Assembly (NCBI GenBank): GCA_015978205.1
Contig: JADWMM010000030.1
Coordinates: forward strand, 29,116 to 93,115
DNA length: 64,000 nucleotides
Source: Alkaliphilus sp. NP8
GTDB taxonomy: Bacteria; Bacillota; Clostridia; Peptostreptococcales; Natronincolaceae
Direction: 5' to 3'
The first letter of the stretch is position 1; each line of letters opens with the position of its first letter. The translations under genes were made by a program, and so were the position numbers. Positions 37,951-45,112 of the stretch are shown one piece after another. The notes under the pieces were generated by a model, which was given only the letters and a program-made list of their open reading frames with translations, was not told the DNA's origin and did not search any database.

Positions 37951-38967
37951 ATGAGTAACATTAAAATGAAAAGAATTATAAATATGTGTATTTTTTTTAT
38001 AGTATTTCTATCTATATATAATTTATTTAAAGCACCAAAATATACTTCTATTTTCCAAAATCAAATGGCACCTATGAATGGAATTAATAAATCTTTAATA
38101 AAATCAATATCTGAAAATGAATATGATAGTAATACTATTGAATATAGTAAACGAGAAATTATTACAATGGTTTTAGATATTATAGATTATGATAAATGGA
38201 TGGATTTTATAGATTATATTGATATGAATTTATATTATGGTAACATAAATTCTAATTTATCAGAGGAGCTTATTATGTCTTTAAATTTATCTAAAGATTT
38301 AGGAGTTATTGTTATATTCGATGAATATGAAAACAACTATATTTTTAATAGCAAAATAGAAAATTTATCTCCTATTGAAGATATACGCCTATTAGAGCAT
38401 CCTAAAAAAAACAAAAATTTTATTGCTATTTATCAAACTAATGATGAAAGCTTAGGATCATTTTTCTATGAAAATTTTATTCAAATTTATGATTGTACTG
38501 AACCAAAATTTGATCTTGTATGGGAAAATACTATCCTGTATGAAGAAATTTATAACGACACTTGGATTGATTTAGAAGCTGCTGAAAATAATTGGACCAT
38601 GGTAATTGAAAGAACAGATATCGATTTTGATTATACAGATTCTATAAAAATTAATACTGTAACTTCATTAGAAAAATATAAAACCGAATCGAAAACTACT
38701 CCAACTAAAAATAATTTTACATTAAAAGAAGAAAAGTCCTTTATTAGATCTTATTATTGGAGTGAAGAATATAACGCTTTTATTCTAGGCAAATTAACTG
38801 AAGATGTATTTATATCGGATATAGCCATAATAGAAGATATGGAAAATAAACATGAATGGTTATTTGGAATAAAAAACCCTTACTACAAAATATATACAAC
38901 AAATAAAGAACTTATATACTTACCAAAATCTAAATTCAATAAACTAATACAAAATAGTTTTTACTAA
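37951..38967 (+). CDS. Hypothetical membrane-anchored protein, 338 residues
   Basis: I do not recognise a family. A Lys-rich start and one hydrophobic helix (about 10-25, IINMCIFFIVFLSIYNLF) predict a membrane anchor with the rest outside. The body is acidic and rich in Asn, Tyr and Ile, with no Cys after the helix and no visible catalytic motif. ATG behind GAGGTG. It stands alone: a terminator precedes it and several hairpins follow it. Confidence 0.55.
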   Translation: MSNIKMKRIINMCIFFIVFLSIYNLFKAPKYTSIFQNQMAPMNGINKSLIKSISENEYDSNTIEYSKREIITMVLDIIDYDKWMDFIDYIDMNLYYGNINSNLSEELIMSLNLSKDLGVIVIFDEYENNYIFNSKIENLSPIEDIRLLEHPKKNKNFIAIYQTNDESLGSFFYENFIQIYDCTEPKFDLVWENTILYEEIYNDTWIDLEAAENNWTMVIERTDIDFDYTDSIKINTVTSLEKYKTESKTTPTKNNFTLKEEKSFIRSYYWSEEYNAFILGKLTEDVFISDIAIIEDMENKHEWLFGIKNPYYKIYTTNKELIYLPKSKFNKLIQNSFY

Positions 38968-39012
38968 AAAAATATATAAAACAATAAATCTACTTTTATT
39001 ATAAAACTTTAT

Positions 39013-39056
39013 TTTTTTATTGTACAAGAAAGTATACTTTCTTGTACAATAAAAAA
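39013..39056. repeat. 44-bp perfect palindrome between convergent genes
   Basis: Two exact 22-bp halves meeting at GTA|TAC. On both strands the T-run is on the 5' side and the A-run on the 3' side, opposite to a terminator. It sits between the 338-residue protein gene and the DEAD-box helicase gene, next to one terminator for each. Confidence 0.8.
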
Positions 39057-39087
39057 GAACTCTTTTATATTATTCAAAAGAATTCTT
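39055..39087 (-). terminator. Terminator of the DEAD-box helicase gene
   Basis: Minus-strand AAGAATTCTTTT/AAAAGAGTTCTT stem (one wobble) followed by TTTTATT. Confidence 0.7.
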
Positions 39088-39097
39088 CTTTGTTATT

Positions 39098-39136
39098 AGA
39101 TAAATTTTAGATTCAATCTAAGATTTATCTTTTTTT
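39098..39136 (+). terminator. Plus-strand terminator overlapping the helicase 3' end
   Basis: AGATAAAT.TTAGAT/ATCTAA.ATTTATCT hairpin followed by seven T on the plus strand. The T-run is the complement of the Lys-Lys-Arg codons that end the helicase gene. Confidence 0.75.
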
Positions 39137-40714
39137 ATTAGCTGGCTCCATGTTTATCTTTCTACCTTTAATCCTATTTCTGTTCATAGACTCTAATACT
39201 GTATCTGTAGCTTCCTCTGGAACCTCTACAAATGTAAATTTATCGTACATGTCTATAACACCTATAAGATCTCCACTTATTCCACTTTCACCACTAATAG
39301 CTCCCAATATATCTCCTGGTCTAGCTCCATGTTTTTTACCAATGTTAATAAACATTCTAACCATAGCACCAGTAGCTTTATTTTTTCTCGCAGGCACATT
39401 CTTAGCAGTTTCAAATGCATCTATTTCATTTTCAGCCATCAGCATTTTTAACAATGCAGCAGCAACATCAATAGAGCTGTACTCTTCTGACAGTTTTTCA
39501 GCTAGATTTGCATACTCAGAAAGTCCACCTTTTTCGATAGTTTGACCAATTTCTTGTCCTATAGTCTCTTTTTTCTTTTCAACTATATCATTTATAGTAG
39601 GAACTGCTTTTCTTACAATTTTTCCTTTAATGTAAGCTTCTAAAGCTCTTAATGTACGTATTTGCTTTCCAGTAACTAATGTATAAGCAAGTCCTTTTCT
39701 TCCAGCTCTACCAGTACGTCCTATACGATGTACATAATACTCAAAGTCTTCAGGCATATCATAGTTAATAACTAAATCGATGTCATCAACATCTATTCCT
39801 CTTGCTGCAACATCTGTTGCTACTAAAAGATCAACTATTCCTTCTCTAAACTTTTTCATAACCCTATCTCTTTGACTCTGTTTTAAATCTCCATGTATTG
39901 CACCTGAAGAGTACCCTCTACTTTGAAGATTTTCTACCAGTTCATCTACACCTTTTTTAGTTCTACAGAATATAATACCACGATCGGAACTTTCCATATC
40001 TAAAATTCTACACATAGCATCTAATTTTTGATGTCCTTTAACTTCAAAATAATATTGAGAAATTTTAGGTACAGTTAACTCTTTATGAACTACTTTTATT
40101 TTTTCAGGCTTGTTCATATAATTCCTTGCAATCTTTTCTATTGCTTTTGGCATTGTAGCAGAAAACATTACTGTTTGTCTACTATCTGGAGTTTCTTTAA
40201 GTATAGTTTCTATATCTTCTAAGAATCCCATATCTAACATTTGATCTGCTTCATCTAATACTACTCCAGCAATTTTATCAAGCTTTAAAGTTTTTCTTCT
40301 AATATGATCTAATAATCTACCTGGTGTTCCTACAACAACTTGAACTCCACGTTTTAAAGCTTTAATTTGTCTATCTATAGGTTGTCCTCCATAAATAGCA
40401 AGAGAATTTGTACCACTTAGGTATTTTGAAAACTTTCGTATTTCATCTGCCACCTGAATTGACAGCTCTCTTGTTGGTGCTAAAATTAAAACTTGAGGTG
40501 TTTTTTGTTTTGGATCAACTTTTTCAAGCATAGGAATCCCAAATGCAGCGGTTTTTCCTGTACCAGTTTGTGCTTGTCCAATAATATCTCCACCTTCATA
40601 AACCTTAGGAATAGCTTGAGCTTGTATAGGTGTTGGTACTTCAAAACCTAACTCTAGTATTCCTTTTAAAATTTCTTTCTTAATGCTTAAATCTTGAAAT
40701 TGAATTTCTTTCAT
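39125..40714 (-). CDS. DEAD-box ATP-dependent RNA helicase with DbpA RNA-binding domain
   Basis: The 529-residue protein shows the Q motif (GFEVPTPIQ), Walker A AQTGTGKT at 48-55, DEAD in VLDEADQML, SAT, and the HRIGRTGRAG motif VI. The C-terminal 75 residues (GARPGDILGAISGESGI) are the DbpA/CsdA-type RNA-binding fold. Such helicases act in ribosome assembly, cold adaptation and RNA decay. The ATG at 40714 follows AGGAGAG; the track extends 27 bases further without a ribosome site. It has its own promoter. Confidence 0.95.
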   Translation of the reverse strand: MKEIQFQDLSIKKEILKGILELGFEVPTPIQAQAIPKVYEGGDIIGQAQTGTGKTAAFGIPMLEKVDPKQKTPQVLILAPTRELSIQVADEIRKFSKYLSGTNSLAIYGGQPIDRQIKALKRGVQVVVGTPGRLLDHIRRKTLKLDKIAGVVLDEADQMLDMGFLEDIETILKETPDSRQTVMFSATMPKAIEKIARNYMNKPEKIKVVHKELTVPKISQYYFEVKGHQKLDAMCRILDMESSDRGIIFCRTKKGVDELVENLQSRGYSSGAIHGDLKQSQRDRVMKKFREGIVDLLVATDVAARGIDVDDIDLVINYDMPEDFEYYVHRIGRTGRAGRKGLAYTLVTGKQIRTLRALEAYIKGKIVRKAVPTINDIVEKKKETIGQEIGQTIEKGGLSEYANLAEKLSEEYSSIDVAAALLKMLMAENEIDAFETAKNVPARKNKATGAMVRMFINIGKKHGARPGDILGAISGESGISGDLIGVIDMYDKFTFVEVPEEATDTVLESMNRNRIKGRKINMEPANKKR

Positions 40715-40749
40715 TATATCTCTCCTAAATAAAGTTATCATACTGATTC

Positions 40750-40778
40750 ATTATATATGTTTTATTGACTAATGTAAA
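40750..40778 (-). promoter_or_regulatory. Promoter of the DEAD-box helicase gene
   Basis: Minus-strand TTTACA (40773-40778), 17-base spacer, TATAAT (40750-40755). Confidence 0.75.
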
Positions 40779-40812
40779 ACTATATTTTGTTTTTATTTTT
40801 TCCTATTTACAT

Positions 40813-40854
40813 AAAATTAAACAAGAAAGGGGGAATCCTTTCTTGTTTAATTTT
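40813..40854 (-). terminator. Terminator after the tandem P-loop ATPase gene
   Basis: Eighteen-bp perfect stem AAAATTAAACAAGAAAGG and complement; it starts inside the gene's last codons and ends in ATTTT on the minus strand. Confidence 0.8.
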
Positions 40855-41941
40855 GGTATTCTTTAGCTATTCCAAGTATTTCATCTAATATTTTTTCTCT
40901 AACTTGATTCAGTTTTTCATGAATAATATTAGGAACATAATATTTTTCTAATTTATCATGAACTCCATTAGTTTTACTTAAATTAATAAAAACATCATTT
41001 AGTAATTTATTAAATAATTCTTTGCTATACTCTAACTCTTCTTTATATTTATTAATTTTTTCTTTATTAATATATACATCTAAATCTATAGTTTTATTAT
41101 TTGAAAATTTGCTATTTACAGTTAAAGCTAAATTAAGCTCTGGCAGAACTATAGATTCTATTTTCTCCGGAACTAAAGGCTCATGATAAACATCTACATC
41201 ATATCCTTTAGATACAGCTATATTTGATAACTTTTCTAATAAAGTAGATTTACCTGTTCCAGCAGCACCTTTTATATGAATAATCTTATTCACTACATTA
41301 ATATATGTTTCTGCAAAATCTATATGACCTTTTAAAGTATATGCACTTCCAAATAAATGTCTATCCTTACCTATTCTATCTTTATCTTTAATATTAGTTA
41401 AATATTCTTCTATTAATTTATTTGTTTCTTTATTAACTTTATTGAAATCCATAGCATATCCATTTATCCATTCAATATCATCATGTATTAATTTTGCTGC
41501 TTTTAAATATTTATACACTCTAATATAAATATTTTTATTATCTTCTGTTGCACCAATAATACCATATTTGTTTTTTCTTAATTCTTCCTCATTTAAAAAT
41601 CCCCCTAAATTGACAGTTGAACCAACCGCTCCAGGATACCTTGGGTCATCTGCATGTGGTGATGTAGCATCTAATAAAACCGTTTTTAATTTTGGTACAA
41701 CAACAACATCAATAGAATTAGGTTCAGCCGAGCAATGGTGAAATTCTACATCATATCCTTTATCTACTAATTCATATCCAATCTTTTTCATCATATAAGA
41801 TTTTCCTACACCTGGTCCACCTTTAAAATAATAAATTTTTCTAGCTTCTTTTGGATCTATTATATGTTTAAAATAAGAGTAAAATCCAACAGATGTATTA
41901 CCACCTGGTAGCAACTTTTTTATATGACCTTTGTCCTTCAC
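40847..41941 (-). CDS. ATPase with two tandem P-loop domains (PRK06851-like)
   Basis: The 364-residue protein has two Walker A motifs, GGPGVGKS at about 41-48 and GAAGTGKS at about 225-232. Each is followed by the same pattern GYDV(E/D)..H....P..I..(V)V.P.L, so it is an internal duplication of a nucleotide-kinase-like domain. It resembles the PRK06851 group known in Bacillus and Clostridium, which has no assigned function. A GTG at 41941 lies 6-7 bases after GGAGGAG and is preferred over a TTG at 41959. Single gene between terminators. Confidence 0.75.
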   Translation of the reverse strand: MKDKGHIKKLLPGGNTSVGFYSYFKHIIDPKEARKIYYFKGGPGVGKSYMMKKIGYELVDKGYDVEFHHCSAEPNSIDVVVVPKLKTVLLDATSPHADDPRYPGAVGSTVNLGGFLNEEELRKNKYGIIGATEDNKNIYIRVYKYLKAAKLIHDDIEWINGYAMDFNKVNKETNKLIEEYLTNIKDKDRIGKDRHLFGSAYTLKGHIDFAETYINVVNKIIHIKGAAGTGKSTLLEKLSNIAVSKGYDVDVYHEPLVPEKIESIVLPELNLALTVNSKFSNNKTIDLDVYINKEKINKYKEELEYSKELFNKLLNDVFINLSKTNGVHDKLEKYYVPNIIHEKLNQVREKILDEILGIAKEYQN

Positions 41942-42021
41942 GAAAACTCCTCCTTCCAAAATATATACTTATTGTATGCATAATCGTATTTATTTGATAC
42001 AAATATTTTTTTGAATAAAAA

Positions 42022-42041
42022 AAAAGACCATATGGTCTTTT
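42022..42041 (-). terminator. Terminator of tRNA-Leu(GAG)
   Basis: AAAAGACCATATGGTCTTTT palindrome followed by a run of T on the minus strand. Confidence 0.88.
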
Positions 42042-42051
42042 GAAAATTTCT

Positions 42052-42137
42052 TGGTGCGGATGGCGGGATTTGAACCCGCACGAGAATTATCTCACTACCC
42101 CCTCAAGATAGCGTGTCTGCCGTTCCACCACATCCGC
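42052..42137 (-). tRNA. tRNA-Leu (anticodon GAG)
   Basis: Class II tRNA of 86 nt with encoded CCA. Acceptor GCGGATG/CATCCGC, anticodon stem CTATC/GGTAG with loop TTGAGGG, a long variable arm, and T-arm GCGGG-TTCAAAT-CCCGC. Reads CUU and CUC codons. It has a consensus promoter and its own terminator. Confidence 0.96.
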
Positions 42138-42154
42138 AAAATAATTACTTCATA

Positions 42155-42183
42155 ATTATAATACTATTTATTTTTACTGTCAA
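42155..42183 (-). promoter_or_regulatory. Consensus promoter of tRNA-Leu(GAG)
   Basis: Minus-strand TTGACA (42178-42183), 17-base spacer, TATAAT (42155-42160): a full match to the sigma-A consensus. Confidence 0.9.
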
Positions 42184-42200
42184 TATATTGTATTTAAGGC

Positions 42201-42229
42201 GGAATAGAGGTCTAGAAAACCTCTATTCC
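42201..42229 (-). terminator. Hairpin after the peptide-binding lipoprotein gene
   Basis: GGAATAGAGGT/ACCTCTATTCC with a 7-base loop, 10 bp past the stop. The following minus-strand sequence (GCCTTAAATA) is poor in T, so termination may be weak. Confidence 0.55.
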
Positions 42230-42239
42230 ACTTCAATTG

Positions 42240-43874
42240 TTAATCTTCAAAATTAATATACCATTCTTCTATATTCGCAAAGATATTATAACTTTCTGGA
42301 TTTATATCACCTTTTACTTTTTTATTGCATAATAAAGCACTATTTCTAAAAAACAGACTAATGTATGGCAATTCATTAACTATATGTTCTTCTATTTCAC
42401 TAAATTTTTCTTTTTTAGTTGTTAAGTTTTCACTGCTTAAATATGAATCTAACAATAGATCTAATTCTTCATTATTATAAGCAATAAAATTACCATTATT
42501 TATTTTAGATGAATGAAATAGATTGGTTATATTTGGTATATATGACAAGTTCCATCCACTAAGAATTAAATCATAGTTGTTAGTTGTCATCTTTTCTTTA
42601 AAATCTTCCCATTCAAAAGCTTCTACTTCTAACTGTATACCTACTTCTTTTAAACTATTTTTTAAAAAATTAGCTGTTTGTTGTCTTAATATATTAGTAC
42701 TATTAACAATTAATTTTAATTTAAGAACTTCACCTTTTTCATTTGTTCTAAACTCATTATCATTTTTCAATGTATATCCTGCTTCATCTAATAATTGTGA
42801 AGCCCTACTAAAGTTAAATCCTAGCTTAATTTTACTATCATCATAAAGCCATGAATTAGGCATTATAGGAAAGTCGGCTACTGTTGCATGATCTAAATAT
42901 ATATCACTAATAATTTTTTCTCTGTCTATACTATATGATATAGCTTTTCTAATATTTAAATCACTTAAAATGGACTTTCTAAAATTAATTCCTAAAAATT
43001 CGTAACTAGTAGTTATAAATTCACTTGTTTTTACTATTTTTTCATCTACATGCTTACCCCAGTCAGTAACTTGTGTATCAACAACATCTATTTCACCGTT
43101 TTCAAATAGGGAAAGTTGTGCTTCTTCATCCGGAACTAATAAAACATCAATATTATCTATATAGGGCTCCTTACTTCCCCAGTAATTATCATTTTTAATT
43201 AATGATATATTTCTCATGTTTTCATATTCTTCTAATTTATATTTTCCAGTTCCAGGAATAATTAAATCATCTTGATTTAAAAGATTTACCTTTTCTCCTG
43301 CGAAAACATGTTCAGGCAAAATAGGGAAAGTCATTGCTTCGAGTATACTACCAGCTTCTTTAGAAAAAGTAACTCTTACAGAATTTGAATTAATCTTTGT
43401 TATATTTGTTATATTTTCAACCGACCCTCTATAAGTAGAAATTTGGTTTACATCTTTAATATTTCCTTTTATTGTATTAAAAGTAAAAACAATATCATCA
43501 GCAGTTAAAGATTCACCATCATGCCACTTAACTCCTTTTCTAATATTAAAATCTATACTTTGGTCTCCTTTATTAAACACCCAAGTCTCAGCTAATAACG
43601 GTTTTATTTTCATGTTTTTGTCAAAAGTTACAAGACTTTCATATATTAAATGATGTATTTGAAACAAATCTTCATTTCGATTAAATATAGGGTTTAATGT
43701 TTTAAATCTTGTAGTGGATAAAACTAATGTACCTCCTTCTGTAGGTATATAGTTCTCTGTCGCATCATTTTTTAATTGCTCTACACGTTCATTATCTGCA
43801 TAATTATTTGAACTGCAAGCAGTAATGAATATCAATATAATTAAAATAATACTTATATATTTAAAACCTTTCAC
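42240..43874 (-). CDS. ABC transporter substrate-binding lipoprotein, peptide/nickel family
   Basis: Family 5 extracellular solute-binding protein of 544 residues. Signal peptide with lipobox ITAC, then the family pattern TLNPIFNRNEDLFQIHHLIYE and WHDGESLTADDIVF. Ligand is probably an oligopeptide; it cannot be told from sequence. No permease or ATPase gene is adjacent, so it must work with a transporter encoded elsewhere. GTG start behind GGGGAG. It is followed by a terminator-like hairpin and tRNA-Leu. Confidence 0.9.
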   Translation of the reverse strand: MKGFKYISIILIILIFITACSSNNYADNERVEQLKNDATENYIPTEGGTLVLSTTRFKTLNPIFNRNEDLFQIHHLIYESLVTFDKNMKIKPLLAETWVFNKGDQSIDFNIRKGVKWHDGESLTADDIVFTFNTIKGNIKDVNQISTYRGSVENITNITKINSNSVRVTFSKEAGSILEAMTFPILPEHVFAGEKVNLLNQDDLIIPGTGKYKLEEYENMRNISLIKNDNYWGSKEPYIDNIDVLLVPDEEAQLSLFENGEIDVVDTQVTDWGKHVDEKIVKTSEFITTSYEFLGINFRKSILSDLNIRKAISYSIDREKIISDIYLDHATVADFPIMPNSWLYDDSKIKLGFNFSRASQLLDEAGYTLKNDNEFRTNEKGEVLKLKLIVNSTNILRQQTANFLKNSLKEVGIQLEVEAFEWEDFKEKMTTNNYDLILSGWNLSYIPNITNLFHSSKINNGNFIAYNNEELDLLLDSYLSSENLTTKKEKFSEIEEHIVNELPYISLFFRNSALLCNKKVKGDINPESYNIFANIEEWYINFED

Positions 43875-43902
43875 TTTTCTCCCCCTCTAATGATAAATAA
43901 AA

Positions 43903-44478
43903 CTAATTTTCACTATAAATCTTACGATAAATCCTATAATCCCTTAAAACCTTTTTTTGATAGATTTTAGTTTCATTAAAGGGAATTTCATTTAACGTTT
44001 TTCCATCTTTGCTATATTCAGGATTTTCTAACCATTTTTTCAAATTTCCATTTCCAGCATTATATCCAGCTACTATATTTTCAATATTATCGCCAAATTC
44101 CTGCTTTAATACAGTTAAATACCAAATTCCTATTTTAATATTTAATTCTGGATCAAAAAGTCTATCTTCAGAATAGTTTTCTATATTTAATTTTTCAGCG
44201 GCCCATTCACCAGTGATAGGTGCAATCTGCATTAATCCTTTAGCATCCTTTTTAGAAACTGCATTAGGGTCAAACTTACTTTCGTTTTTTATTATCGCTG
44301 TTACTAAATATGGGTCTACTTCATATTCTGCAGAATATTTTTGAATCAAATCTTCATAGTGAACAGGGTATATTGTCCTTAAAATCCAATCTATGTTTTG
44401 AAATGCAACAATAGATATAACTACTAATACTATAAAAAAAACAATAAACCTTAAACAACCTTTGCGAATAAATAACAT
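43903..44478 (-). CDS. Membrane-anchored lytic transglycosylase (SLT domain)
   Basis: From the ATG at 44478 (behind GGGGTGG) the protein has 191 residues: one N-terminal membrane anchor (about 8-25) and an SLT domain with the catalytic Glu in IIKNESKFDPNAVSKKDAKG, followed by GLMQIAP and YNAGNGNLKKW. It cleaves peptidoglycan glycan strands to anhydro-muropeptides. It lies 7 bp after coaE and before the solute-binding protein gene, likely one transcript from polA. Confidence 0.92.
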   Translation of the reverse strand: MLFIRKGCLRFIVFFIVLVVISIVAFQNIDWILRTIYPVHYEDLIQKYSAEYEVDPYLVTAIIKNESKFDPNAVSKKDAKGLMQIAPITGEWAAEKLNIENYSEDRLFDPELNIKIGIWYLTVLKQEFGDNIENIVAGYNAGNGNLKKWLENPEYSKDGKTLNEIPFNETKIYQKKVLRDYRIYRKIYSEN

Positions 44479-44503
44479 AAGTGACAACCACCCCAAAATA
44501 TTA

Positions 44504-45100
44504 TTAGATTACTTCTTTTAAATTTTTTTCTAATTGTTCTTTTAAATAAATTACATTTTTAGAATTTTCTATAATTCTATGAGCAAATTTCTTTTTATCT
44601 TCTAAAGACATTTGTGATTTTATACGCTGTTTAGCATCTTCTACACTAATATTATCTCTTTTTATTAATCGATTAAGCTGTATTTCTTCTGGTATAGAAA
44701 TAAGCCATACTTCTTCAACTAAGTATGTTAAATTCATTTCTATTAACAAAGCTGCATCTAATATTATAACAGAATTATTATGTGTTTTTTTATGCCAATT
44801 TATTTCATTAATAATTTCTTTAATTATATAAGGGTGTGTAATTTCATTTAGCTTTTTTATCGAAGTCTTATTATTAAATATAATATTTCCAAGCTTTTTT
44901 CGATTTAACTTTCCATTTTCACAGAGTATTTCTTTACCGAAATACTCTGTGATTCCTTCTAATGCAGGTTCTCCCTTTTCTACTACCTTTCTAGAAACTT
45001 TATCTGCATCTATTATAACAGCACCTAATTCTTTTAATATATTTGATGCTGTGCTTTTACCACTAGCTATACCACCTGTTAATCCAATTACACGTACCAT
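44504..45100 (-). CDS. coaE: Dephospho-CoA kinase
   Basis: Last step of CoA synthesis. The 198 residues start MVRVIGLTGGIASGKST with the P-loop, and DADKVSRKVVE matches the substrate site. It follows polA by 12 bp; the polA-coaE pairing is common in Firmicutes. Confidence 0.96.
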   Translation of the reverse strand: MVRVIGLTGGIASGKSTASNILKELGAVIIDADKVSRKVVEKGEPALEGITEYFGKEILCENGKLNRKKLGNIIFNNKTSIKKLNEITHPYIIKEIINEINWHKKTHNNSVIILDAALLIEMNLTYLVEEVWLISIPEEIQLNRLIKRDNISVEDAKQRIKSQMSLEDKKKFAHRIIENSKNVIYLKEQLEKNLKEVI

Positions 45101-45112
45101 TAAATTCGCTCC

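Noticed and set aside
39013..39056. 44-bp palindrome as a standard terminator
   Set aside because: The T-run is 5' and the A-run 3' on both strands, so it lacks the needed U-tract.
42052..42137. tRNA-Leu genes as sites of an integrated element
   Set aside because: No integrase, direct repeat or phage-like gene is near either tRNA.
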